A DNA stretch of 64,000 nucleotides from Chlorophyllum brunneum. Lineage: Eukaryota; Basidiomycota; Agaricomycetes; Agaricales; Agaricaceae. The stretch is from positions 1,240,001 through 1,304,000 of the forward strand of contig OY756148.1 of assembly GCA_963576785.1 (NCBI GenBank). Direction: 5' to 3'. Both the position numbers and the translations under genes were made by a program. The notes under the pieces are model-generated. The model worked only from the letters and a program-made list of their open reading frames with translations, searched no databases and was not told where the DNA came from. This document shows, one piece after another, positions 1 to 14,459 of the stretch; the stretch's first letter is position 1, and each line of letters starts with the position of its first letter.

Positions 1-2301
1 GTTTCCACGAATTAGCGGAGCCCGGTGACGGGCCACCTTCGAAAGCGAACACTTATCTAGTGGCATGGATGTCACATCTTTTGTTCGTGTTCACATCGGA
101 TACTCCCTAAAGACGACCAAAATTAAACCGTCACACTTTTGCTTCAGCTTTGATACTGGTCACTCGACTGTGGAATGAAGTATTCCTCAGGCTCAGCTCT
201 CTTAGTAAATCTCAAGGACAAGCACGCGTAAGTTATTTCGACCTGAGCCACCTGAATTCAGTCTCAAAAATGAAAATTTCCTGTACAACTCGGGGACGGT
301 CGGCACTGCCTACTTCATTCATAAGCTAGCGTGACGTCGGAAATAACCCACTAGATTTAATGATTCACTGCTTCCACTATGTCACACTGCACGCCACCAA
401 GTGATATCGTCGATCATCACTGCCTCGAGGTTTTTCGGCTTCATGTCAGCCCCATGCATGCTTGTAACCATTTTACTATCATACAATGGTGGCCAGGTGG
501 GGTTCCGGTATAGTAATTAGGTGGCAAACATATTCATTTTTCTTGGGAGAATGACCCAATTTACATGGGTGATAATTCGGCCTTCTTATTATAGAATAAG
601 AGTTGGGACACTTCCGGGGTATGACGATGCCATTCATGGAATTATCGTATTTGTGGTGCGTTTCCGTTGGTTTAAATTTTCAAAGCTTGGCTGGAGCGCG
701 GCCAGGATCGGGCAAATGGCTCGCTCATAAATTATAGACCTATTCAATGGATAGAACCACTCATTTCACGCGAGGTTTGACAACCAGCGGCTTGATTCCT
801 GAAAGGGAGTAACTCTGGCGTGGTACCACCGTGCCGCCTCGTGATTGTGGCGGCATCATGGGTCATTACACCAAAAAAAATATAAGCAGTGTAATAGTAT
901 TCAGTAGGCCCTCCATAAGCGGCCGGTTGTGACGCGACCCTAATTCTTGAGTAATTATTCCGCGAAGAACATTTGAGCTGCGAAGACTGACTACTATTTC
1001 GTTCCTGAACCACCATTAAGGACCCTCCCTGTAACAGCCATCATGGTCACCCCCGGATCTCGCAGCCGTTTCCGATGCATTGCTGCGGTGGGAGAGGGAG
1101 GTTGTAGGGCTGTCTGCTCTAAGAGTCTGAGCCACTTCTCCGTGGGGTGACTCTATCTTCGTCACCTCTATAGCTTCAAGCGATTGAAGTGAGTCCAGGC
1201 TTGGAATTACTGAAGCACGAGGCTCGGAGACCCAGATACACTGACCGATCCTGTGAATGTCGAAGCTTCAACGGGTTCATGCTGTCAAGATTCTGCCAAC
1301 TTCCCTGTGATTGGGGGCAATCACTGACACGAAGACGTAATGTAGATGCAGCCTACAAGGATGGTCGACACATTGTGCCCGAACCACCAAAAACGAGAGT
1401 GATAAGCTCAACAGGCATGGAGCTTTCAAAAAACCGCTGGTTGGTAATCGTATCCTCCTTTCCAAAGGCAAAATGTGAACCCCGGCCACACGCGGTTTAA
1501 GTGAGCACTGCTGATGTCTGCGACCCTGGTTGATGGAGCCACAACAGGGACAGAGCAATGATTCTGAGCATACCGACCAAGAAGCTCGACTTGCAGTCGC
1601 GGTCACCGCTACCCTATTCAAGCCAAACGCGAATGAAACTCCCCTGAAGGAAGGAAATGGTAACGTGATGGTGGTCATGATCTCCGTTTTCGGGCTATGG
1701 CTTCAGGTTGGCGCTAGATCGTAAGGGTGATATCTGGTGATTTAATGATTTATACTATGGTAGCTAAACCGAAAAATACCCGGTTGAGAAATGATGGGTG
1801 AATTAATTAGCTTTCAAGAATATTGATGGGCCTATCTCCCAAGTGTTGTTTTTCGGGGAAAATAGAGGACGAGAACCACCCCATTCCATATCTGCTACCC
1901 CTTAAATTCCTACCTTTACCCCAAGGAATGCCAGATTCCTTTCAATATAATGCTGAAACTTGGGTGCCCTACTTCCAAGTGTGCTCTGCCATTTAGCTCG
2001 TGTGGGCAGCGTAACACGGAGGTTAAACTTGGGGACCTTACCCACAAATAGTGGATATAATGCGAACCACGGAGAATGAAAACTTCATCATGCAGCCTGG
2101 GCGCCTCGGATATACGAAGCCGACAAGGGAACCGGGGTTGCCAATCTCTTCAAGCTCAAGATGAGCTTCAATGTTTTCCTTGAACCCGACTTCTTCGCAA
2201 GTTACAAGGTAGATTGAAACTACGAAGGCCTACTAAATTTGGTCAAGATTCAATCTGGACTACTTGTGCCACATTTTCTGGACCCTATTACCGTTCAACG
2301 G
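1..2301. other. gene-poor left edge
   Basis: I see no gene that I can support here. ORFs are short, overlap on both strands and do not join through plausible splice sites into a recognisable protein. A 64-residue ORF at about 1530-1724 (+) has a protein-like composition but matches no family I know. Confidence 0.5.
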
Positions 2302-2310
2302 TATATAAAA
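2302..2310 (+). promoter_or_regulatory. TATA box of the zinc-cluster ORF
   Basis: The sequence TATATAAAA lies about 75 nt upstream of the ATG at 2383, a normal spacing for a TATA-driven fungal promoter. It supports transcription of the small zinc-cluster gene downstream. This is inference from sequence and position only. Confidence 0.5.
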
Positions 2311-2382
2311 CCGGCCTGTAAAGCCACTCCTTCCACAGCCCAGTATCTTACTTACTCATTTCCCCCTTGTTATATCTTTATA

Positions 2383-2700
2383 ATGAGCTCGCAGTCAATC
2401 TCGGTTTGCCCCACCCTCCCCCTGTCCCAAGACATTTCGCTGACTTTCGTTTGCAAACGAACAGCAAAACCACGAGAACACCAATGCCCAGGTTAGCACC
2501 ATCGATATTCCTAGGACGCCGAAACGAACACCGATGGCTTGCCAGTTCTGTCGTGGTATGTGGACGCTGCCCAATTTGATGTTTCTAGTGGCTAACACCT
2601 CGTTTGTTGACAAGGCCGCAAGTTGAAGTGCGATGGTATCAAGCCCGCCTGTGGCAACTGCGATCGTCGTGGGTATCCCTGTGTTTATGCACCAGTGTAG
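2383..2700 (+). CDS. mini Zn2Cys6 zinc-cluster protein (65 aa)
   Basis: A fungal binuclear zinc-cluster DNA-binding module. Three exons (2383-2403, 2465-2555, 2615-2700) join cleanly through 61- and 59-nt GT-AG introns. The second junction falls inside the cluster. The spliced product carries the full pattern C-x2-C-x6-C-x6-C-x2-C-x6-C, beginning CQFCRGRKLKC and ending RRGYPC. After the last cysteine only VYAPV remains before an in-frame TAG at 2698-2700. Family members usually continue for hundreds of residues with a linker, dimerisation region and a middle domain. A GTAGGT donor overlaps the stop at 2697, so a downstream exon is possible. However, the acceptors I tried all hit stops within a few codons. 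It may be a truncated gene, a decoy-like short DNA-binding protein, or a 5' end whose remainder has decayed. A TATA box sits upstream and ALKBH6 follows on the same strand. Confidence 0.62.
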
Positions 2701-3644
2701 GTCTACGTCTATCCACTCTTACATCGCTGAAATTTATCTTTCCCGGGAAGCGGAAGTAACCCGCAAAAGTAGTTACATTCATTCTCGGGAACCCTGAGGG
2801 GTGAGGAGAGGGGTGACTGGTACCGGTGACTGGTGACCATTCCACAGGATTTGTGTTTCATTAGAGGAGGAGTTGCTTATTTAGGATAATCTATGTTACC
2901 ATTAGTATGTCCTCATGTCTATAATCCGACAAGAAATTGCCGCGAACCTCGTACAATGAGGCCGATTGAGATCTATCATATAGACACCCGATATCATGCC
3001 AAAGGGTAACCGAATCACCATTGGCTGCGGTGGAAGAGATCTTCGGTTCATGACTTTGCAATCACAATCGTTAGGGTCGCTTCTGGTTCAGAAGTTTGAT
3101 AGTATCGGTTCCAATGCTATCGGGCCAGAATTGGGGCGAGCGTGAAAGGGACATTTTGTACTCTAGTGCCATCGACGACAGGATCACAGTAGCACGGGGG
3201 TGGCAATGAGGGTTTCGCGTTGCACGTCAGAACACTTTCAGAGCACTTTAGGGTAGTCCAACTACCAATGACTATTCAGGAAGCTCCCTCGAAGCTTCAG
3301 ATCGTTGTGTCAATGTCAGGCACTCGACAAAAGCACCCTAATGCTGAGCCGGAAGTTTTCTGAAATAGGGTCGCTCTGCACTTTGCTGGGGCACAATCAC
3401 TCACGTTGTGGCCTTCACCCCCGTCCTCTCGTCGGTTTGATATTAGTTTTTTTCCTGTAAAATTGATACTGGGTTGCCGAAGTGGAGGGTGTGACGCGCC
3501 GGTGAATGCCGAGAATGTTTATCAAATAGTGCAGATGCCATTAGATTGACGCCCGTTTGCCCAGGTCGGTTTACCCCGCAGTTCAAGTCGTGATCCAGTC
3601 AGACCCGCAATTTTCTCCTTGGGTGTCTAGTTTCTTCTAAAAAC
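2701..3644. other. intergenic between zinc-cluster ORF and ALKBH6
   Basis: About 940 nt without a supported gene. It would contain any decayed remainder of the zinc-cluster gene and the ALKBH6 promoter. Short direct repeats of GGTGACTGG occur at about 2812-2838. No coding exon was recognised. Confidence 0.4.
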
Positions 3645-4860
3645 ATGTATTCCAACCCGCGCAATAGTTCCTGTCGCATTGGTAACCGGGACGCATTTTA
3701 CATTCCGAATTTCCTTTCGGTTTGTTTAGACTTGCTTCTCACTCTGTAGTCAATTAACTTTTTGCAACTGAAGGATGAAGAAGAGAAGTATATTCTGCGC
3801 AAAGTAAGGGGTCTTTGACCGGCTTGCTATAGCGATCAATAGTTCTTTCGCTAGATACACGAGTCACCCCAGCAGAAATGGAAGCAATTGGCAAAAAGAA
3901 GGTAACGCTTCGAGACTTCTCCATAGATGAAAACGGACTGACACCTTTATTAGGCTACAAATATGGGGTGGGATGCAAACAAAATCGAGGGACCCTCGGT
4001 ACTTATCTATATCTGATAAGGTGGTGAAATCACGGAGAGGGGTCTTATCCCTCAGAGCCTTCCGCCATATATGACGAGCTAGTGAGAACTGGTCCATCCC
4101 TCTGCGTTTCCCATACAACTTACTATCTCCAGTCCTGATCTCGTTGATCGCCTCAGAAAGACAGGGGCTTTTATCGGCTCACCTCATCAAGGGCCTAATC
4201 ATGTTATTCTTAACGAGGTCAGAAATCACGCAAACGCTTTTATTCTAGCCTGATCCAGTTAGTAGTACCATCCTGGACAGGGAATTATGGTAGGAGCATA
4301 CCGCAACTCCCGTGAATTGCGATTCATGAACTTACCTTTTACAGCCTCACGAGGATGGGCCAAAATACTTTCCTGTGGTAGCCACCATCTCGTTGGGATC
4401 CCACGCAGTATTCAACTACTACCAATACCAATCGAACTCCTCAGAAACGGGAAGTGACAAGGGCAGGGTTATCGACCAACTTCCGCTGCTCTCCGTTCTG
4501 CTGGAACCTCGCAGCCTCATCATATCCTCGGGTGGTATGTATACGTCCTACCTACACGGGTTAGTAAGGTCCTATCTATGGAGTCGTGCTGTTGATATAT
4601 GTGTTGGAGACAGTATAGACCCTCTCGAGGAGGACCAGCTACTTCCGTCGATTCCTCCCATTGGTTTGCAACCCAGCGAAGATCCCGATCTCGTGATGGG
4701 TCGGATAGGGACCAGGATCGGCAATTGGCATTTGCTTGGAGACGAGGACCTAAAGCGAACCATTGCGAACGGGGGCATTCTCCAACGAGGGACTAGATAC
4801 AGTCTAACTTGCCGAGATGTGGAGCGCATTTCTTCAGTGAGGTCATTTAGGCTCGTCTAA
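3645..4860 (+). CDS. ALKBH6: ALKBH6-type 2-oxoglutarate/Fe(II) dioxygenase
   Basis: AlkB-homologue dioxygenase of the ALKBH6 branch, a family whose substrate is debated (nucleic-acid demethylation is presumed). Eight exons give 283 aa with every junction in frame: 3645-3719, 3774-3803, 3855-3901, 3954-3967, 4021-4081, 4133-4217, 4266-4289, 4345-4860. Family blocks appear in order: FYIPNFL, RRLQIWGG, GLIPQSLPPY, PNHVILNEY, PGQGIMPHEDGP, TISLGS, LEPRSLIISSG, YLHG and RGTRYSLT. The iron ligands are the His and Asp of PHED and the later His of YLHG. The 2OG-binding Arg lies in the RGTR segment. Exon 4 is only 14 nt and exon 7 only 24 nt. The stretch of about 65 residues between YLHG and RGTR is acidic and is longer than I expect for the family, so an extra intron there cannot be excluded. 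The gene converges with CHO2. Confidence 0.93.
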
Positions 4861-5939
4861 CAGACCTCCCCTCCGACTCGCACAACAGGATTCACTCGGT
4901 ATGTTCATTCTACGTTTTCGGATCTCATATATAGGACCAATGCGTAGCCTCCCTGAGATAGCGTTACTCCTGCCCAGCTTATCTCCACACATCGAACCGC
5001 ACCGCAGCCTACTTGGATCATTTATTTTCCACCGTTCCACATCAACGGCGGCGGTGGAGGGACTGAATGATGATAGTCTTCAAGGGTCGTGACGCCTGAG
5101 GTCTGAAGGGCTCGTCCTTCTTAGGATCCGAAAGTTCACGGTCAATAGATTCAAAAATAACATAAACCCATTGATAACAGCCAGTTCTAAGGGCACCCCT
5201 GGTTTCTCCAGCCTGCATAGGCTAATTATTGAATTAAAGGTATTAACGATTGTAGATTTACGGCAGTACTGGCCAGAAAGCTGCTGCAATGCCAGGTGAC
5301 CGTAAGCTTGGAGGATTGGAAGTGTGTGGGGTTTGAGTTTTACCTTGGTTATGACGCCAATCCAGGTCCTTGGCTCAAGGCCGAAGTTTCGATTCATCGG
5401 CAGAACAGGTATCTTGTCCGAGGCTTGTCTTGCAGGCGAGTGCTACGGGAACGGTCTTTCCTTTCGAGCTTGCAGCAACAGATCGGTTTCTCACGTGGCT
5501 ATTTGCTTCGAAGACAGACCAGTAGTCTGGTAGCTGTTTCAGACCAGCCAAACTGTCCACCAGTCCATGCGATTTCGAAACATTGTCTGCACAGCACTGA
5601 ACGTCTCCGAACTGGCGTCGGCGTTTGGTCGATGTTTCGGAGAAAAACAAAATATAATATCAAGAGTTAAGGTGATTAGCCAGGTGTCAATATGCGATCA
5701 CTCCCTTAAGGTTAACACAAAGCCGACTTTTAGCGAGAACCGAAAAAATGATTCCATCAAATGTAGGTGACATCCGAATATGCTAGCATATGAGAAACTA
5801 AAGAAAAACGGAATCAAAGCGACTGCAGCACTACGGATACTATACCCCGGTCATCCGACTGACTTCTCTGCACCTCAGGACCGAGTCAGCGTCGGGCGAT
5901 CAGGCCCGGAGTAGTGATACATTTGCCTTCAGCTCCATT
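4861..5939. other. convergent intergenic, ALKBH6 / CHO2
   Basis: About 1.1 kb between the 3' ends of two convergent genes. ORFs of 60-124 codons occur on both strands but none resembles a known family or splices into one. It presumably holds both 3' UTRs. Confidence 0.4.
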
Positions 5940-8900
5940 TCATTTGTTCGTATTCGAAGTCGTCAGTATTTCCTTTGAAAGCAATATTCGGTTCGCCAAG
6001 GCCGTCAAATTCGCGTCTGCAACTACTACCTCCGGCGCATACTCCACATCAAAAATTTGCTTAATCGCAATGCAGATCCTCTTCGCCTGGCGCTCCGACC
6101 AGAAGCTGAAGTCATCAGGATCCCTATCTTCGGTCTCTGAGTCATCAGGGTTGAAAATGCTGTCGTCGGTGGCGGAGGAAGAGGCAGTGAATAGGCTGCT
6201 ACTTTCGGCTTCGGATGATGACGTCGCCGCCTTGCAGGAAAGCGGAATCAGGGATGGGTCAGAATCCAAACAGAGTGGAACGATGCGCATGAGATTGTGG
6301 CGGACGGTTGGGAGGTCAAGTTGTTCGGGTCGATCAACTATTGAATACGTCATTCAACTGGGTCTTAAGAATCGAAGACTGTGTCGCAACTTACCATGAA
6401 TTTCAATGAGTCCATCTAGACTCATGACGTTGTATTTGCCATCGTGATGATAACGGACCTGAAGAAGCCGGGTCAGATCCCGAGGTCGTGCAGTTCATTT
6501 TGATGAACATACCTCATATTTACCTACTAACCAGGGCAAAGTGTTACCCTGGAAAGTGACATATCCACTTTTCGAGTCACGATGAGGACTCGGGGGTCTG
6601 TCCAATCCAAGAGGAATATCTCCGTCCCATTCTTCGTCATGCACAGGGAGCCACATGCCGAGTGACGAGACTTTAGTTACAAGACTCGATTTGTTCGCGC
6701 CAACCTAATTAGTATTAGTGAGTCAATCACACGTAATAGTGATAAAGCGCCCATCATACCCGGTAGAGTCCGATCCAGTCCTTGCGTGAGTGATTGCGAG
6801 GAGCTTGCCATTTGACTATGATTGGCTCGCCAAGGTAGAAAGACGAAGTACCCGTGGAGGGGCTAGGGACGATAGAGACGCGGTACTTGTCAGTCTCGTA
6901 AGAGGAGAGGTCATTCGCAACACGGCTGTTGGGGGGTAATTAGTTTAGGATTATAAGAAAGTGCGCATGCGTGACAAACGTGATGACAAGCCTCTCTCTC
7001 GACTGCTGTAGAAGGACCTTGGTGTCTTGAACCACCTCTGAGATCTTAGGCCGCGCTAAAAGTCAACGAGTTTGAATTATGATGGTATCAAATGCCAGAG
7101 CTGTCCTCGAGACCACCTACACTTTGCAAGGAACTCCTCAACGGCGTCCGCAGTCTCCTCGTAGACTTTATCAAACGTCCCCTTGACCTCACGCGCGACA
7201 CGTTTGAGATCTGGAGCATGTTTACTTGCACGGGATTCCAGGATACGGGCGTTTTTGCTCGCAACGCTTTTGATTACTTTGACGAAGCCAGCGTCTTTGC
7301 GCAGAGAGTCGCCATAGAGTTTGCGCATGTGAGGGCTGCAGTTACCACATTGAGACGACTCTGGCATTTTAGCAGTGGAACGGATCATGGACTTACTTCT
7401 CAACGCTGCTCAAGAACCACCAGCCGGCTAGATGGCGGATGACTGCGAGGGAGAGGACGAGCTTACTGCCACTGATCAAGGCCAAGCCAACCCAAGCTGC
7501 ACCACCCATCGCTTCCGGATTATTCAAGTACCTGGAGACGCACAGTCGAGATTAGAAATGATTTATACTGGGAAGGATCATTTGGTTTCACACTCGCCTG
7601 TAAATACCAGTGTATTCAAGATGGGTAGGAAATTCCTCCATGAAGAAGTCACCGAAGAACCATCCTGCAACTTGGTTAACATCTAACACCAGGAAAGCAC
7701 GAAATATACAGACCAAACAAGCCTAAGACTTCGTAAGACTCCATAGAAGCCCATATATGGAGACCGATCAGAAACTACGGGACTATCAGCTGTAATACGA
7801 GGATGCCAGGGGGTTGGGTGCGTACGGCTCCAAGGGTATGGCACAAAAGGTCGTTGCCAACACTCCAATCATTTGGGATCAAGTACGTCTTTGCGACGAC
7901 ACCCAAGCAGGATACTAATCATATGAGCAAATTAGACTTAGATTACTACCATGGAGTATAATGAGCGAATTACCATAGGTCATGCACATGCTCATGTTGT
8001 AAATTGCCTTCCAGTTAACAAACGCCTCGACAACGGCGCCTTTGCCACTATCCGGGTAATGGTAATTCTTCATGTAATGCCTAACCAGGAACTTGCTTTG
8101 ACTTTGCGCGCGGAGAAGCAGCCCCAAACCAATGTAATGGATAATGCACCAGGTTAAAGCATGAATGAAACAGAGAGTAAGCACGGCGTGATTTGAGAGG
8201 TTTCTTGGAATAAGCATCCAGGCGAATGCATAGAATATAATGAGTACGAGCATGAGGTCATTTGCCCTGCAAACAGGAGTAAGCCCATGGGCGTCGGGGT
8301 GCGGGCGGAATCAACAGACCGAAGGAGATCCAAGTTCTTCAGCACGACAGTATCGCGGCGGAAATACTTGTTCAACAAATCGTGCTGGGAAAGTGCCTTC
8401 TTTCTTCCATTAGCGCTTCCATTGGTAGATATGGAGCTGGCGTTCGAGGGCGTAGACCGGTGTTTTGAACCGGCAGCTATAAGGTTCTTCGCTTTTGTGG
8501 AGCTGACCTCGTTGAAGATATCTTCAACCTCAGTTTCTGTTTCTGGTTCAGTCTCCGTCTCCGTTATAGTAGCAGAGGTAGCAGGTCTTCCATTTATGTG
8601 GGCGGCCGCAGGCATGACAGGGATACGTTTCGCAATAGCCTTGCGCTTGCCATAGTAGCGTTCAATATCTGTTGCGAATTTGTATCATTCAGGATAAGGC
8701 ATGGGAAAATGGCAGCGGAGATTAGTTGGTATGGAAAAATATGAAGTAAGAAGTAAAAATAAAATCGAACTCACGAGGATTCTCGAATAGGACGAGGAAA
8801 GCAAATTGGGCGGCGTGGGCAGCGAGACTTACGAAGAGAACAGGGTAACTGCCACAGATGAGGGAGAGACCGTAGTATCCAGCGTAACCTAATTTACAAC

Positions 8901-10083
8901 AAGATTAGATAGTGAACAATTATAAAACTCAACATGGACGAATTAGATCTCATGCCGGGATATTACTGACCAACTGAATACATCGGGTGGGGAGCCAGCT
9001 CGAACACTCCGTCGAAGACCAGGTTTCCCCGCTGGAAGAAGACGTCTCCCCAGTACCAGCCATAGTCTTTAACGACATTGTGAGCTTCAGTTTTTACCCA
9101 AAAATTGAAGCCAATCAGTACAATGCCGCCCAACCATCTTAAGGGGACAATTATTTGAGACAGTGTTTGGAGATCTCAGTGCGCGAAGGCCTCACCTCAT
9201 AAAATGGACCGTCATGGAAAGATTTTGTGGAACGCGGAAACATGAGAACGCGAACATACAGTACGACAAAAAATCACTGTCGCATGTCATGCGATCAGAG
9301 ATCTGTCCTGTCGGACAAAGTTTAAACGTACTTGACCAGAATAACATCGACTGCCTGGCGGAAGAGAAGCCAGGTGTTATATTCCAAGGGGAGCTCCTAT
9401 AAGCATAGAAGGTGTCATCAGTGAACAAAGTCCGTCATTAAGGTATACGAGCCTAAAAATAAACACAGAGGTGGATGTACTCACATCAAAGGAATAATCC
9501 TTCCCCATTTTCCCAACCAACTGCTTCTTAATCCAGTTCCTGACAGCAGGACGCCTCTTCGCATCTAACCAGCCAAGACGGTGGACCTCTCTGACGATCC
9601 ATTTTTTCTTACTCTGCTTTGTCAAAACCCAACCCAGCCCAGCATCGTATGCAGCGCGCCAGAATGCAAAGTACAGGAAGAAGAATATCTGTGCGGTTTT
9701 CCTGGACAGGGAGAAATACAACGCCAGCTGAAGGCCCAACAAGCCTAGATTGAGCAAGTCAAGATGACTCTTCGGGTATCCCGGGTGAAACAAAGTGGTC
9801 AACACATCATGCGTTGTTGGCACACGGAAGACTTAAAAATTTGAATTATTCCCAGGCTTTTGCAGGAGTTTATAGAACACATACCTTCACCGCCTGGAGT
9901 TTTACCCCACACTATTTCTTCACTTCGAGCGTGCATAGACACATCCGCAGTGCTGGATCCCTTATCCGCAGGATTAAGGCTGCTCGTTGTATCGAGCTTC
10001 TTGGTTCCTGGTGAAGCTCTTGTCGCACTATTCCTGCGTTGGCGCAAGGATGGTGGCGGTGGACGTGCGTTCATGGTGGTCAT
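5940..10083 (-). CDS. CHO2: phosphatidylethanolamine N-methyltransferase CHO2
   Basis: Catalyses the first SAM-dependent methylation of phosphatidylethanolamine in de novo phosphatidylcholine synthesis; an ER membrane enzyme. The start (10083) gives an N-terminus with [12 protein letters not shown], then [29 protein letters not shown], several membrane segments, [26 protein letters not shown] and [15 protein letters not shown] linker contains a [15 protein letters not shown] tract. A second methyltransferase-like half follows ([38 protein letters not shown]). The C-terminal region has [40 protein letters not shown] and [20 protein letters not shown]. More than a dozen short exons are needed; I placed 9885-10083, 9485-9831, 9332-9396, 9196-9276, 8971-9137, 8775-8888, 8320-8668 and an exon starting at 8266. 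The intron 7532-7597 has a GC donor. The reading frame stays open upstream to 10446, so a longer start is formally possible. Order and motifs match full-length fungal CHO2. Confidence 0.96.
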
Positions 10084-11054
10084 GGCGGGTGCCAGCAACG
10101 AACGTCGACTTGGTTGAACAAGGAAAGCAGCAAAAGCGAGAGCCGAAAAGTCTGGACTGTAGGGACGTGTCCGTAAGGGCGAACTAATGGTTACCCCTTT
10201 AACCCAACCCTGTCCGAAACCTTCTAGAAAACACGTCTTCAATTTCAACCAAGTCCCCGCTTTGGCCCAAATATACACAAATACTTTGATAAGGCCCCTG
10301 GCTTGCTTTGCAATCGCCTGACTACCGCAGACCATATGGTGCAGTTTGACTATTGCATTTGGGCCGTGATCTCGCGTTAGTATGTGCGACATGTTCGTAT
10401 GCGACTGAGCGACTCTCCAACAATTCTTCGCAAGAACTCTGATCACGCACCCACCATTCGTCCAGCCCTGAAGACACGTTTCTTAAATAGACCTTCGCTT
10501 CTCATAACGTTTTTTCTCTGTCGTGCGACCATCCACCCAGCACCCCAATTTTCATAGACTTACGTTCTCTCTGTCTTCTTCGGGAATCATGGCCGACCGA
10601 CTCGTTACCTTGCCTGGTGTCAGCGCATCTCCTAAGTAATTCGTGCACAGTTCAGATCCCCTATTATTCACTCGAGGCTCGAAATTCCTACCGATTCTTG
10701 AGCTGCTAATGTAGGGGAAGATCAAATACAACTCCAAGAACGGTTCTGGAGGGGGCATTTATTTCGGTGGATCTCTTTGACCATTCACGGGGGTTGACCT
10801 TACGAGGTGTCCTATATATCTTCTGTATTTGAACTTGAGTTACTGAAGTAATACAAACACCCCTTCTCTTTGTAAGTACATCGCAGAAGAGCATACATGG
10901 CGGGTGAAGATTACAAAATTAGCTCGAGTATGACACGATTAAGTCCATAATCTACATGCATGTAACCTTGGAGTACCGGATAGGGTATATATGGCGACAA
11001 GCAGTGAGATAGAGCAATGCGATACTTTACAGTAGAGTTCATGAAGAGCGAAAA
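10084..11054. other. intergenic, CHO2 promoter / OAT 3' end
   Basis: Contains the CHO2 upstream region and the 3' flank of the aminotransferase gene, both transcribed leftward. A possible two-exon plus-strand ORF starts at an ATG at 10590 and would need an intron from about 10635 to 10713. It resembles nothing I know, so it is not called as a gene. Confidence 0.4.
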
Positions 11055-13480
<2,426 letters not shown>

Positions 13481-13516
13481 GATGTGGTAGGTCAAGTGAT
13501 GGTGGTTATGGTTCAA

Positions 13517-14459
13517 GCTGAAGTCGTGTGGAGACGGGTGTCGAAGTGACCGTCATTGCCGGCTGGTCCTTTATAAGGCGAGTATGCAGGTTCCGCCCGC
13601 CAGGGACGTTGGCTCAGGTTCATTAGCTTGCTCCGGGTCACATGCTTCCACTCGTTATTCCTCCTACACATTGTACATGCCATATAGAAAACGCAGATCT
13701 CCTACACTATTCTCTGTCCCATTCCAGATGGTAACGATCAACCTGAAAACATGCCCACCAAACAATTTTACGAAACACACCTATCTTACCGCAGCTCGGC
13801 TGGCCATTCTGCCCGTCTTCGTAGTCTTCCCTGCTCGTCGAACCGAGGGTTCACTGGGTACGATACTCCATCACCTTCACTCCGACCGATAGGCACTGTG
13901 AAGGAAGACTCTGTTATCAGCACCCAACACTACACATCAAAGGCAAATGGAAAGACAGGCCAAAAGAAAGAGATAAGACACAGTGTGCGTTACGTACAGA
14001 CGCCGCACAGCGTGCTGTTCGACGCAAAAAATGGGTGAGATACAACCGAGTGTCGCACGTAAACATCGAGGCCATCTTCCAAAGGAACGGTCAGTTAAAA
14101 ACAGGATAAGGGATCAGAAGCCGATGCCCGGATTCGTTCAACGGCACTCAGTTCCCACCCCAAAAGAAGCCAAATGCCAGCAGGATAAGAGAATTATGTG
14201 AGTATGGGCCACCAAAACACCCACGTCAGCGTTCAAGGGGGCCTCGCAGGTAGATGATATGACCGCCTTTTCTCCCCAGAGAACCACCGCATGAGACTAC
14301 TTGATCATAGGGGGTTTCGCTCGGCAAGCGTCAATCATTCCCGACAGACAGTGAGGGCGGAACGGAAAAGAGAAACCCCCCAGAAACCGTCGGGAAGGAG
14401 AGCGTGAGAAACGGAGAGCGCACGTCGCTCCAAGGAAGAATCAAGTACCGCGTCTGACC
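13517..14459. other. intergenic upstream of OAT
   Basis: About 940 nt holding the aminotransferase promoter and the 3' flank of the palmitoyltransferase. Only short unconserved ORFs are seen (for example 13584-13892 and 13983-14201, +). Pyrimidine-rich tracts lie close to the OAT start. Confidence 0.4.

Noticed and set aside
1530..1724. Short plus-strand ORF with protein-like composition
   Set aside because: It is isolated, with no splice partners or family resemblance; it could be a fragment, but I cannot support it.
5914..6399. 161-codon plus-strand ORF
   Set aside because: It is the shadow of the last CHO2 exon, which matches the CHO2 C-terminus on the minus strand.
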